DNA from: Desulfobulbus rhabdoformis
Lineage (GTDB): Bacteria; Desulfobacterota; Desulfobulbia; Desulfobulbales; Desulfobulbaceae
Reading direction: 5' to 3'
Length of the DNA: 64,000 nt
Assembly: GCF_016919065.1 (NCBI RefSeq)
Contig: NZ_JAFFQA010000017.1
Location: 1 to 64,000, forward strand
The notes beneath the pieces were generated by a model. It was not told the origin of the DNA, ran no database searches, and saw only the letters and a list, made by a program, of their open reading frames with translations. Every line of letters starts with the position of its first letter. The first letter of the stretch is position 1. Of the stretch, positions 15,315 to 23,832 are shown piece after piece. A program made the position numbers and the translations under genes.

Positions 15315-16586
15315 TCAGGCCGACTCGCCATCGGCAAGAAAATTCTGCCCGTTGAAATCTGGCTTATCGTAGCCAAAATTAACGATGCAGTTACGGCCCA
15401 CGCTGACCTGGGCTGGAATACGAGCCTCCTTGCCCACAAGCGAGATGCCGGTGTAGAGGTGTTTGGGGTACGCTTTATTGGCCTCGGTCAGGTTTTCCCC
15501 TTTGCCAATCACAGCCCCCTTGCCCACATGCACCCGCTTATCAAGGATGGCCAAATCGACCTTGGCCCCCTCCTCCAGCACGCAGTCTTCAAAGATGACG
15601 GAATTGCTGACCACCGCCCCCTTCTTCACCTGCACCCCCGGCGAGAGCACCGAGTTGATCACGGTTCCCTCGATGACACAGCCTGCTGAAACCAGCGATG
15701 AGGAGACATTGCTCCCACCAAAAAAGCGTGCCGCCGCCCGATCCATGGGACGCCCGCCATATTCCGGGTTGGGATGTATCTCCCACTCCTCGGGAGAGAT
15801 CCCCGAGTTCTCCCGAATGATGTCCATATTGGTTTCCCAGTAGGACTGAATTGTGCCCACATCGCGCCAGTAACCATAAAAGGGATAGGCGTAGACCCGA
15901 TCCTCGTTGATTGCCCTTGGTATGATATCCATACCAAAATCGCTCTCTTTGCGATCACGCTCCAGGATCTTCAACAGGTACTTGGTATCAAACACGTAAA
16001 TACCCATGGAGGCGAGGTTGGTCCGCGGCACCTGGGGTTTTTCCTCCCAGTCGACAATACGATTCTCGTTATCGATAATACCGGCACCAAACTGATGAAT
16101 CTCGGACTTGGGCACCACCATCATGCCAATGGTTATATCGGCCCGTTTATGCTGATGGTACGAGAGCATGGCATCAAAATCCATGCGGTAGATGTGATCA
16201 CCAGAGAGCACCACCACCTGCTCCGAGGGATTGGCCCGAATAAAATCGATATTCTGACGAATGGCATCGGCGGTCCCTTTATACCAGTCGGAATCCTGCT
16301 CTCCGGTGCGCGGCGGTAAAATCTTGACTCCGCGGGTCCGTCCGGTGAAATCCCAGGCCGAGCCGTCACCGATATGGGCCATCAACGAGAGCGGCTTGTA
16401 CTGGGTGAGCACACCAACGCGGGTCAGGCCCGAATTCATGACGTTGGAGAGGCTGAAATCAATAATGCGATAGATACCGCCAAAGGGAACCGCTGGTTTT
16501 GCCCGGTGCCCGACCAGCAGATTCAACCGGCTGCCGATACCGCCTGCCAGCAGGAGAACCAAAGCGTCGCCACTTTCTCTCATCAC
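15315..16586 (-). CDS. glgC: Glucose-1-phosphate adenylyltransferase
   Basis: 423 residues. It makes ADP-glucose from glucose-1-phosphate and ATP, the first committed step of glycogen synthesis. The N-terminal nucleotidyltransferase has LLLAGGIGSRLNLLVGHRAK then PAVPFGG, including the catalytic Arg and the substrate Lys region; VVLSGDHIYRMD carries the metal-binding Asp. The C-terminal half is a left-handed beta-helix (SVIFEDCVLEEGAKVDLAIL). It overlaps the second adenylyltransferase gene upstream by 4 bp, so the two are translationally coupled and may form a hetero-oligomer. Length and motifs are normal. Confidence 0.92.
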   Translation of the reverse strand: MMRESGDALVLLLAGGIGSRLNLLVGHRAKPAVPFGGIYRIIDFSLSNVMNSGLTRVGVLTQYKPLSLMAHIGDGSAWDFTGRTRGVKILPPRTGEQDSDWYKGTADAIRQNIDFIRANPSEQVVVLSGDHIYRMDFDAMLSYHQHKRADITIGMMVVPKSEIHQFGAGIIDNENRIVDWEEKPQVPRTNLASMGIYVFDTKYLLKILERDRKESDFGMDIIPRAINEDRVYAYPFYGYWRDVGTIQSYWETNMDIIRENSGISPEEWEIHPNPEYGGRPMDRAAARFFGGSNVSSSLVSAGCVIEGTVINSVLSPGVQVKKGAVVSNSVIFEDCVLEEGAKVDLAILDKRVHVGKGAVIGKGENLTEANKAYPKHLYTGISLVGKEARIPAQVSVGRNCIVNFGYDKPDFNGQNFLADGESA

Positions 16587-17836
16587 AGTTCCTCCCCATC
16601 TGCAAGCCGTTTACTCTTGGGCCAACGATCTGCCGGAATACGTGGGTTCACCCGACAACCGCAACCGATCTCAAAACCTTCGGGAATCGAATTATTCCAG
16701 CCAATAACACTGGTCCGGGGCTCTCCATCACATTCCGGACGCCCGATACGCACATTCCGGTTGAACACGGTATTCACATCACTGACCACCCGATTGAGCT
16801 GCACATTTTCATGGATGATATTGTCAAAGAAGATGATCGAGTCGTTGATCTCAGCCCCCGGCATAACGTGCACGCCGGGAAAAAGGATGGAGTTGCGTAC
16901 TTTGCCCTCAACAATACAGCCGTTGTAGGCCATGGAATTCTCCAGCCCCCCCTGGGGACCTATCTTCAGGGGCTGCCGATCGGCGATACCGCGATGATGC
17001 AGATTGGTGCGCACGCCCCAGGCTTCCATATCAATTTTAGGCTTTGCGCCCAGGAGATCCATGGAGGTCTGCCAGTACTCGTCGATTGTGCGGGTATAGC
17101 CCCAGTAGCCTTGAAATTTATAGCCGTAGACCTTGCACTGTTCGCGCATCATCATGGGGATGATATCCCGCCCGAATTCATACGATTCACCGCTCTGGTT
17201 CCTTTTGAGCATCTCAAAGAGAACCGAGGGACGAAAGCAGAACACGGTGAGCGAAGCCCAGTTTCCTTTGGGATCGGAGGGTTTTTCCTCATACGAAATG
17301 AGAGGTCCGCCCTCTGCAAAATCATCACTGATTTCGGCCACACCAAAGCGCGAGGCACATTTTTGATCTACCTTAATAAAGGCAGCCGTGAGATCGGCAT
17401 CGTGCTCGTTATGGAAGCGGATCATCTTGCGATAATCCATCTGGTAGATGTGATCACCGGAGAGAATCAGGACAACAGAGGGACCGTAGTACTGGATGAA
17501 ATCAAGATTCTGGTAGACCGCGTCGGCACTGCCGCGATACCAGTGGGGATTCTCGTAGTCTTTAAACGGCGGCAGGATCGAAATGCCACGATTCCGCCCA
17601 ATCATATCCCAGGCAGCACCGGTGCCGATATGATTGATCAGGGAATAGGAGCGATACTGGCTTAAGATTGCGATCCGTTCAATGCCCGAATGGAGCAAAT
17701 TGGAAAGGGGAAAATCGATAACGCGGGAAAATCCGCCAAAAGGCACAGCAGATTTAGGCCGGTAATGCGTCAGCACACCCAATTCATCGACGCGGCCACC
17801 CGCCAGGATCATCGCCAAGGTCGAGGGTCTGTACAT
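16583..17836 (-). CDS. GlgC-like adenylyltransferase with a variant active site
   Basis: About 417 residues from the ATG at 17836 (MYRPSTLAMILAGG). A longer frame upstream has no family match. It has the GlgC fold: PFGGFSRVIDFPLSNLLHSG, then VLILSGDHIYQMDY, and a C-terminal beta-helix. The nucleotide loop is GGRVDELGVLTHYRPKSAVP instead of the usual GGxGxRL...RAKPA, so the catalytic Arg is missing. This suggests a regulatory partner, or an enzyme with another substrate. Its stop overlaps the start of the canonical glgC, like a catalytic/modulator pair (compare GlgC/GlgD). Confidence 0.85.
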   Translation of the reverse strand: MYRPSTLAMILAGGRVDELGVLTHYRPKSAVPFGGFSRVIDFPLSNLLHSGIERIAILSQYRSYSLINHIGTGAAWDMIGRNRGISILPPFKDYENPHWYRGSADAVYQNLDFIQYYGPSVVLILSGDHIYQMDYRKMIRFHNEHDADLTAAFIKVDQKCASRFGVAEISDDFAEGGPLISYEEKPSDPKGNWASLTVFCFRPSVLFEMLKRNQSGESYEFGRDIIPMMMREQCKVYGYKFQGYWGYTRTIDEYWQTSMDLLGAKPKIDMEAWGVRTNLHHRGIADRQPLKIGPQGGLENSMAYNGCIVEGKVRNSILFPGVHVMPGAEINDSIIFFDNIIHENVQLNRVVSDVNTVFNRNVRIGRPECDGEPRTSVIGWNNSIPEGFEIGCGCRVNPRIPADRWPKSKRLADGEEL

Positions 17837-17994
17837 AGAACACCGTGTTGCTGGAAGGTCGGGCCGCCACTGCAACCACTGGGTCGAGGAGCAGGCTCAG
17901 ACAAAGAAAGAGTTGCGCGCATAATATGCCTAACCCCCCGTAAGGTGCAAGCAATATCTCATAAACCTGCACCGGAGTGACCAGACAGAATGCT

Positions 17995-18117
17995 TATTTG
18001 GAATGTTGAGTAGAAATATTCCGAGGATAAAATTTTGAGCATAACGCCGAAATTGGGCAGGTAAGCGCAGACTCCGAAAAGACCGTTTGTGGATAGGCAC
18101 TATTTGGAATGTTGAGT
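17995..18117. repeat. Inserted repeat element between 17-bp direct repeats
   Basis: TATTTGGAATGTTGAGT occurs at 17995-18011 and again at 18101-18117, where it forms the end of the DHH gene. Between them (18012-18100) is a copy of the interspersed palindromic repeat, with ATATTCCGAGGATAAAATTT and CATAACGCCGA. It looks like an insertion that duplicated the end of the gene. Confidence 0.7.
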
Positions 18118-19164
18118 TAGTATGCGAATCAGCGTTTTGGAGGTGAACTCCTGTCCCTCGCGAAGGGGGAGATTTTTTACCGGGCATTCGGCGCGGGCTG
18201 CCTCTTTATGCCCACCGGCTGGGCCGTATTCGCCAAAACTCGTCTTGGCAAGCTTGCCAGCGTTTTTGCGATAACCGTCACAGCGGAAAATCACAACCAG
18301 TTTCTCCCCATGAATCCCCGAGACAATCACCCAGTCGAAGGCATCGACCCGGTTAAAAAAATCAGCGATAATCACCAGGATATCCGGTGTACTCACCTTG
18401 CCGATATGGACGTAGGCACGCCGTTTACTTGCCTTGACCTCATTTAAGGCAATACGAAAATAACGCAGTTCTGAACGTCGGAGTTGCGTCAGTTCAAACT
18501 TACGAACCAGATTGAGGTTGGCGATATTAAACAGATAACGAAAGCTGGTGCCGTCGGCAGCCTGCATGTTCTGCTTTTGAAAATTCTGGGTATCGACCTT
18601 CACCCCGTAAAAAAGGGCTGTTGCCAGGGCAACCGAGGTCTTGATTCCGGCTGCTCGCAGATACTCCACCATCATCGAAGAGACCGCACCATACTCCGGC
18701 CGAATATCAATAAAATCGGCATCCCATCCGGTCGTCACCGGATGGTGGTCGATGACCGCATTAAACGACATCTTTTCAAAGCAGGCCAGATGGTTGGGTT
18801 GGGAATCGACGAGAATCTTTTTGGAGTAATCTTTGACAGAGAGGGTGTGGAGGCGCTCTATGGGGATTTTCAGGCTCTCCACCATGGTGATGTTGTTGAG
18901 CCTGCGGATCTCGTTGGGGTAGCCGATGGTCACGCTCTGCACCCGGTAACTCAACAAACGCTTGAGAGCCATGGCAGAGGCGATGGCATCCGGATCGGCA
19001 TTGATCACGATTAGCACGGTATCGCTTCGCTCAAAAATGGCCCAAAACCCGTTCAAGCGGGCAATGGCAGAGTTTTTACTGGCGCTGCGCGTTATATTGT
19101 CGTCGGCAATTTTCTCGAGTCGTTTCTGCATAGAAAAGGTTCGGAAAAGTGACACGATGCTCAA
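18100..19164 (-). CDS. DHH-family phosphoesterase
   Basis: 354 residues; a start at 19128 (MQKRLEKIAD) is also possible. DHH enzymes hydrolyse phosphodiesters in small RNAs, cyclic dinucleotides or phosphoanhydrides. Metal motifs are visible: NADPDAIASAMALKR (motif I, ~55-69), a conserved Asp in ILVDSQP (~114-120), and VIDHHPV (motif III, ~134-140). GPAGGHKEAARAE near the C-terminus is the DHHA1 substrate-binding glycine motif. There is no CBS or membrane domain. The substrate cannot be told from the sequence. The stop codon lies inside a 17-bp repeat. Confidence 0.85.
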   Translation of the reverse strand: MSIVSLFRTFSMQKRLEKIADDNITRSASKNSAIARLNGFWAIFERSDTVLIVINADPDAIASAMALKRLLSYRVQSVTIGYPNEIRRLNNITMVESLKIPIERLHTLSVKDYSKKILVDSQPNHLACFEKMSFNAVIDHHPVTTGWDADFIDIRPEYGAVSSMMVEYLRAAGIKTSVALATALFYGVKVDTQNFQKQNMQAADGTSFRYLFNIANLNLVRKFELTQLRRSELRYFRIALNEVKASKRRAYVHIGKVSTPDILVIIADFFNRVDAFDWVIVSGIHGEKLVVIFRCDGYRKNAGKLAKTSFGEYGPAGGHKEAARAECPVKNLPLREGQEFTSKTLIRILTQHSK

Positions 19165-19697
19165 CTCATGCGAACACAGTGTAAGGGGCTAATCCGCCGT
19201 TTTTTTTGTTATTAATTTCCAGAGCATTGGCGCGAGAGGCACCGCCGCTTACGGCTATGCACAGGAGGCTTTCATCGGTATGTCACAATCAACGAAGCTG
19301 ACAACACCTGGATTGCTCACAAATTCAGGTTCTAGCTTCCTATGCATTGACTTAGGTCAATGATACAATACAAACAAGACCAAGGCGGCACCTTACACAG
19401 CAACTCTCAGAAGTGCAAGCATCGTCTTATGCAAGAATACCCTTTGTACAGCAATCCGACCAAGCTTCTTTCTTGACGGAACCCCATGCAGCGGGTACTA
19501 CAGCACCAAGTACTACCTTTATTTCTGACATTTTTTTATTGATCAGAAAAAAAGTCAATGCATGATTTTTCACGAACAAGGAGAACCCGGTGAGCACACC
19601 CCAGGCCTCCCATTGGTGTATAGTTTTCAACTCACTGTTTTCTCTCTTATTTCAAAAACGACTTTTCCGGGATACCCCGAATTAACCGACACCTTTC
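19165..19697. other. Divergent intergenic region ahead of lptG
   Basis: About 530 bp between the divergent DHH and lptG genes. It contains an FNR/CRP-type palindrome at 19345-19362. A minus-strand open frame at 19427-19630 has no clear support. No RNA gene was recognised. Confidence 0.4.
19345..19362. promoter_or_regulatory. FNR/CRP-family operator-like palindrome
   Basis: CATTGAC-TTAG-GTCAATG is a perfect 7-bp inverted repeat with a 4-bp spacer, the geometry of FNR-type sites (TTGAT-N4-ATCAA). TACAAT nearby at 19364 could be a -10 box for plus-strand transcription toward lptG. Confidence 0.5.
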
Positions 19698-20777
19698 ATG
19701 ATACTGCTTTATCGTTATATTCTGGTCCATTTCATGCGCAACCTTGTGCTGATCATGGCCGGATTCACTTCCCTCTATCTCCTGATCGACTTTTTTGAGA
19801 AAATCGATGATTTCATGGAAAAGGGAAAATCCCTGGCCTTGGTGGCCAAATTTTTTCTCGCAAATATTCCCTTTATCCTGGATCTGATGAGCCCGGTCTG
19901 CATTCTGCTTGCCGGTGTGGTTACCTTGGGTGTGCTCAACCATTCCAATGAGCTGATTGCCTTGAAGGCTTGTGGTATTCCACTCAAAAAAATTACCCTG
20001 CCCATAATCGGGGCGGGCATGGCCTGTATTTTCCTCTTTTTGACCATGGCGCAGATGGTGCTGCCCACGACCATCTCCTTAACCAATGAGATCTGGAACA
20101 AAGAAGTTCGGGGCAAGGTCCCGCTGGGGATTTACCGTAATGGCCGCTACTATTACCGAGGCGTAGAGGGATTTTACTCTTTTGCCCGGCCCGACAAGAC
20201 AGTTGATCGGTTTCAAAATTTTTCCTATACCATCTGGAGCAAGAAGTATGCGGCCCAGACCCTGATCACTGCCGAGTTTGCCTCCTGGGACGGACGAGGT
20301 TGGACGCTTGAACATGGACAACTCCAGCAGGCCAACAAAGCAGGCATGCAGACCGAGGTGTTCACCACCAGACAGTTTAATTTTCCTGAGACTCCATCCG
20401 ATTTCTTTGTGCCGGTGTATCACACCATGGAACTTTCTCTGGTCCAGCTCTACCAGGAAACCCGGCACAGCCTTTCGGAAACCGAGCGTAACCAGGCACT
20501 CTCCAACTTTTACGGCAAAATCAGCTACACTTTGCTTGGCCTGCCCCTGCTGCTCTTGGGACTGCCGGTGCTTTTGATGGTGTACCGCACCTGGGGACGG
20601 GACCTCTCCCTGGCTATTCCGGTAAGCTGTGGCATGGCCTTTGTCTGCTGGGGCGTCTACAACACCCTGCAATCCATGGCAAAGGCAGGCTACATGCCGC
20701 CCCTTCTGGCTGCGGTTACCGTGCATCTGCTGGTGGGCTCAATTGGCCTCTGGCTGCTGGTTCGGGAGGATCTCTGA
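19698..20777 (+). CDS. lptG: LPS-export permease LptG
   Basis: 359 residues of the LptF/LptG (YjgP/YjgQ) family, inner-membrane permeases that extract lipopolysaccharide and pass it to the LptA bridge. Three helices lie in the first ~120 residues (MRNLVLIMAGFTSLYLLIDF; FILDLMSPVCILLAGVVTLG; IIGAGMACIFLFLTMAQMVL). A periplasmic beta-jellyroll follows at ~125-265, and three helices end the protein (LLGLPLLLLGLPVLLMVYR onward). No lptF is adjacent, so its partner is encoded elsewhere. It is 2 bp from the downstream gene and likely heads a three-gene operon. Confidence 0.9.
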   Translation: MILLYRYILVHFMRNLVLIMAGFTSLYLLIDFFEKIDDFMEKGKSLALVAKFFLANIPFILDLMSPVCILLAGVVTLGVLNHSNELIALKACGIPLKKITLPIIGAGMACIFLFLTMAQMVLPTTISLTNEIWNKEVRGKVPLGIYRNGRYYYRGVEGFYSFARPDKTVDRFQNFSYTIWSKKYAAQTLITAEFASWDGRGWTLEHGQLQQANKAGMQTEVFTTRQFNFPETPSDFFVPVYHTMELSLVQLYQETRHSLSETERNQALSNFYGKISYTLLGLPLLLLGLPVLLMVYRTWGRDLSLAIPVSCGMAFVCWGVYNTLQSMAKAGYMPPLLAAVTVHLLVGSIGLWLLVREDL

Positions 20778-20779
20778 GA

Positions 20780-21529
20780 GTGGAACGTGTAGGTATTGTT
20801 GGGGTTCCCCCCTTAGCCGTAATAGCGGAGATCAATCAACAGGGACACACCATCCTGGATCTGGACGAACCTCAGGTCACGGCCTCCATCGACCAGAGCG
20901 CACCGTTTATTCCCCGGGTCTACTGCGCCATCTTGCGCACTGTTGTCTTGAATGCACTCCACCTCAAGCTTGATCGGATTGTGATCGATGTGGGCCCGGG
21001 AAAATGCGACTGTGCCCTGCATGTGAGCGAGGTATTGGAGGATATGCTCGGTATTCCCATTCTTCGAACCCGCAATCAGGACACCGCAAGTTTTGGCACC
21101 CCCCTGTGCACGGCAGAGATTCCACTCATGGAAAAATTCTGCCGCATCACCCAAGGGGTCCAGTCAGCAGCCCCTTATGAACCATTGAGCCCCTGTGAGC
21201 CCACCTGCGGGTTCTGGGGGGTCCCGCCCCGTGATTTTTCGCTGCTGGCGCCTTTCCCGGACACGACCCACGTTTTTGGCTGGACCCGCTGCATGGAAAA
21301 CAAGACGCCTGCAGACCTGGAACTGGAAAAGGTGGTTGATCTCTCCATCCCTACGGTCTTTTTTGCCCAATCGTTTTGTGCAAAGTCGGCCCTGGCTAAG
21401 CTGCTGGCCAGTAAACACCCCCGCGCCATCGCCATTGACTGTGATGTCACCCCCGGAAGCTCAACACGAGCCAAAATAGAGGCTTTTTTGGAGCTTTCCG
21501 GCATTGAACCCAAGCGGAGCAGCAACTGA
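20780..21529 (+). CDS. Reduced HgdB-like (2-hydroxyacyl-CoA dehydratase-type) protein
   Basis: 249 residues, much shorter than the ~370-430 of HgdB/FldB/BcrB-type subunits. The C-terminal third matches the end of that family: TVFFAQSFCAKSALAKLLAS, then AIAIDCDVTPGSSTRAKIEA, with the family's ...G...R.R.EAFLE ending. Cysteines at PGKCDCALH, GTPLC, EKFC, PCEPTCGF, RCMEN and QSFCAK could ligate an iron-sulfur cluster. Its stop overlaps the start of an HgdC-type activase. Together they look like a miniature ATP-driven electron-transfer pair. The substrate is unknown, and the assignment rests on the C-terminal motif and on the partner. Confidence 0.55.
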   Translation: MERVGIVGVPPLAVIAEINQQGHTILDLDEPQVTASIDQSAPFIPRVYCAILRTVVLNALHLKLDRIVIDVGPGKCDCALHVSEVLEDMLGIPILRTRNQDTASFGTPLCTAEIPLMEKFCRITQGVQSAAPYEPLSPCEPTCGFWGVPPRDFSLLAPFPDTTHVFGWTRCMENKTPADLELEKVVDLSIPTVFFAQSFCAKSALAKLLASKHPRAIAIDCDVTPGSSTRAKIEAFLELSGIEPKRSSN

Positions 21530-22176
21530 TGATTTTGGCAGATTTTGGCACCTCCTACTGCAAAATTTTTGAGCCTGAGAAGGAGACTGAGCCACGCATT
21601 GTCCCCACCCGTTCTCTGCCTCGCGATTTCAAGGCGGATCTTGCCACCGGACACAACGCTGCCCGCCGCAGTTTTAAGAGTATTAACGAGCTGACAGCCC
21701 TTGCACGTGGGGGACGCTCGATCATTGAAGAGGAGGACTTTGTCCTGCTTGACTGCGGAAGCCGTGATATTAAGTTTGTCCGCTTTGCAGATGGAGAGGT
21801 GGTGGATATGGGCTGGAATGCGGAATGCGGAGCCTCAATGGGGTTCACCATCGAACTGTTGGCCACCTACTACCAGATCGACTACAAAAGCCTGCCGGTC
21901 CCCAGCACCGGGTTTTCCATCACCTGCGGTGTTTTGGGCATGAGCCATATCTTTGATGCGGTGGTTTCCGGTGCTTCAGAGGCAGAAGCTGTGGCAAAAT
22001 TTGTACGTGGCATAGCGCTCAATGCCTACCGCTTCGCCAAAGAGCCGGAACGGTTGTATCTCTCTGGAGGGTTATGTGACAACCCTCTCTTTGTGCGCAG
22101 TTTTCCCTGCGATGTGATCCCTCTGGGACGTTTCATTCTCCTTGAAGGCTTGTTGTCCACATTGAAAGAAACGTAG
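21529..22176 (+). CDS. HgdC-like ASKHA ATPase (dehydratase/reductase activase type)
   Basis: 215 residues, shorter than usual (~260). It follows the BcrAD/BadFG/HgdC pattern: phosphate loop LADFGTSYCK (3-12), second loop LLDCGSRDIKFV (~73-84), and the two Cys regions that bridge the activase's [4Fe-4S] cluster, WNAECGASMGF (~97-107) and SITCGVLGMSHI (~128-139). LYLSGGLCDNPLFV is the adenosine motif. Such proteins use ATP to fire an electron into a partner enzyme, here presumably the gene directly upstream (1-bp overlap). A strong terminator follows. Confidence 0.75.
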   Translation: MILADFGTSYCKIFEPEKETEPRIVPTRSLPRDFKADLATGHNAARRSFKSINELTALARGGRSIIEEEDFVLLDCGSRDIKFVRFADGEVVDMGWNAECGASMGFTIELLATYYQIDYKSLPVPSTGFSITCGVLGMSHIFDAVVSGASEAEAVAKFVRGIALNAYRFAKEPERLYLSGGLCDNPLFVRSFPCDVIPLGRFILLEGLLSTLKET

Positions 22177-22192
22177 AGATTGTTGGAGTTCA

Positions 22193-22244
22193 TGCACATA
22201 CAAAAAAAACGGGTTCTTCTGAACCCGTTTTTTTTGTATGTGCA
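22193..22244. terminator. Bidirectional terminator with a perfect 24-bp stem
   Basis: The arms 22193-22216 and 22221-22244 are exact reverse complements around TTCT. The GC core CGGGTTC/GAACCCG is flanked by A8 and T8 runs, so it should stop transcription from both sides: the lptG operon and the minus-strand small gene. Confidence 0.95.
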
Positions 22245-22281
22245 AATTAAAAGAAAGATAAACAATCAGGTCATCGACCTC

Positions 22282-22392
22282 TTACTTTTTATCTTTCTTT
22301 TTTTTCTTTTTCTTCAGTGCTTTTTTTAAAGGACAGCTTCCACACATTTTCCCTTTTTTAGCATACTTACCACAACATTTCTTCTTGCCCAC
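22282..22392 (-). CDS. 36-residue Cys/Lys-rich protein
   Basis: GTG start at 22390-22392 preceded by the strong ribosome binding site GGAGGAG (minus strand, 22397-22403). The product begins MGKKKCCGKYAKKGKMCGSC and ends in an almost pure lysine tail. The CC...CxxC arrangement could bind a metal or redox cluster, and the tail could bind nucleic acid or membranes. It shares the bidirectional terminator with the lptG operon. The clean start and composition support a real gene; I know no family name. Confidence 0.6.
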   Translation of the reverse strand: MGKKKCCGKYAKKGKMCGSCPLKKALKKKKKKKDKK

Positions 22393-22712
22393 TATGCTCC
22401 TCCTTATTCAAAACTGAAGGGTATCCCCGAATCCGTGAGCATCCATTGGAGCGGCGGGTAAAGCTGAAAAAAAGTTTATTTCAATGAATCCTTGTTTACT
22501 TAAGAGGATACACTGTTCAGCACTTACCCGTCGTCAGGATTCAGGTGCCTCTTTCAACTCTTTAAGGTACACAATAGAGCTGAATTCAGCTTTTGAAAAG
22601 AGAATAATTCTCATTTTCCACGCAGGGCCAAATTTTCCTGCGCCAGTGGGCGGGCAGATTGCCTGGGAAATTGGCGGACTCGATATTCTCTCCCGAATCC
22701 CTTGTTTTCTCC
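22393..22712. other. Intergenic, no feature recognised
   Basis: About 320 bp upstream of the 36-residue gene and downstream of the FKBP gene. No RNA, repeat or convincing frame was seen. Confidence 0.4.
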
Positions 22713-23444
22713 TTACTGGTCAGCCTTTGCCTTCGGCTGCTCCTCAGCTGGTTTGATAATCTCAAGCAATTCAACCTCAAACTTGAGCATGGAGCCAGGC
22801 TCAATCACAGGAGGCGCACCACGATCACCGTAGGCCAGATCCGGTGGAATAAAAAGCTCGTAGGTTGAGCCCACAGGCATCAACGGTAAAGCCTCCTGCC
22901 AGCCATGGATAACTTTATTGACTTGAAAAACAGCGGGCTCATTTCTTTTGTAGGAGCTGTCAAACTCGGTGCCGTCAAGGAGGGTTCCCTTGTAATTCAC
23001 CTTCACCGTATCCGTAGGCAAAGGTTTTGCTCCCTCACCTTTCTTCACGACCTTATACTGCAGTCCGGACTCGGTTTCAGTCACACCTTCTTTGCTTTTA
23101 TTTTCTTTAAGAAAGGTATCAGCTGCCAACCGGTTCTTTTGAATCATGGTAACCTTGGCTTTGATCTGCCGTTGCTGCTGGCGCTGGGCAAAACCCTTTT
23201 GAATGGCATCTGCCTCTTCTTTGGCTATAAGCGGCTTCTTGCCGCTGTAGGCGTCCACAATGCCCTGGTTGAGTATGTCAAAATCGAATTTTTCATCGAG
23301 ACCTTTAAAATACTCGCCAAGATCAAGCCCCATAACATAACTCAATTTCTGCTCATCTGTTTGCAGCTCAACGGGTTGATCAGCAGCCCAGGCCGCGCTT
23401 GTTGTCAGCAAGACTGACAGCAAGCCGGTCATGAATACTTTCAT
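22713..23444 (-). CDS. Exported FKBP-type peptidyl-prolyl isomerase (FkpA/Mip-like)
   Basis: 243 residues. Residues 1-20 are a signal peptide with cleavage likely at AWA/AD, so it acts in the periplasm or on the outer membrane. Residues ~30-115 are the helical dimerisation domain (KLSYVMGLDLGEYFKGLDE). Residues ~125-232 are the FKBP domain: VKVNYKGTLLDGTEFDSSY, then VIHGWQEALPLMPVGS and IPPDLAYGDRGAPPVIEPGS, with active-site Tyr, Asp, Trp and Tyr residues in place. It folds exported proteins by isomerising proline bonds. Monocistronic. Confidence 0.93.
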   Translation of the reverse strand: MKVFMTGLLSVLLTTSAAWAADQPVELQTDEQKLSYVMGLDLGEYFKGLDEKFDFDILNQGIVDAYSGKKPLIAKEEADAIQKGFAQRQQQRQIKAKVTMIQKNRLAADTFLKENKSKEGVTETESGLQYKVVKKGEGAKPLPTDTVKVNYKGTLLDGTEFDSSYKRNEPAVFQVNKVIHGWQEALPLMPVGSTYELFIPPDLAYGDRGAPPVIEPGSMLKFEVELLEIIKPAEEQPKAKADQ

Positions 23445-23596
23445 AGAATGACTCCTTGTTCAAATTTGTGGAAAGGACAGGCACTGTGTACCCAGAAAAA
23501 GATCATGCACACGACCTGTTTTTTCAAGAGTTCCATAGAGCTAAGCATTCTTCCCCCTCCCCTGTCCACCTTTTTCTTGCACCGTAGCCCGAATAA

Positions 23597-23656
23597 AAAA
23601 AGAGGAAACCACTCTTGTTGATTGCATAATCACAAGACAGCTCCCTCTTTTTGTAC
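23597..23656. terminator. Possible bidirectional terminator near paaK and fkpA
   Basis: AAAAAGAGG pairs with CCTCTTTTT across an inner imperfect stem (CTTGTTGATT / AATCACAAG). Purine and T runs on the outside favour termination in either direction. Confidence 0.5.
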
Positions 23657-23689
23657 AAACTCAAATCCGCCGGATGCAGCCTTTAGGGA

Positions 23690-23825
23690 ATCTTGAATAA
23701 TTGCTTTTTCTTCCAATCCCTGCGTCACGCTTAAAATTTTATCCTCGGAATATCACATATATGCCTGCGGTAAAATTTTGCGCAATCCTTGGCCTTGATT
23801 GAAAAATCTAATTATTCAAAACACC
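23690..23825. repeat. ~130-bp palindromic repeat, copy 1 (left of paaK)
   Basis: It begins GAATAATTGCTTTTTCTTCC and ends AATCTAATTATTC, so the element is itself an imperfect palindrome, with a centre containing AAAATTTTATCCTCGGAATATC and its partner GGTAAAATTTT. A reverse-complement copy lies at 25213-25350, on the other side of paaK. Confidence 0.85.
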
Positions 23826-23832
23826 CTGTAGC

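Noticed and set aside
15227..15439. Small open frame overlapping the end of glgC
   Set aside because: It has no ribosome binding site or known motif, and its codons are shared with glgC in another frame.
19427..19630. Minus-strand frame in the lptG upstream region
   Set aside because: No start signal or motif is visible, and it overlaps sequence that looks regulatory.
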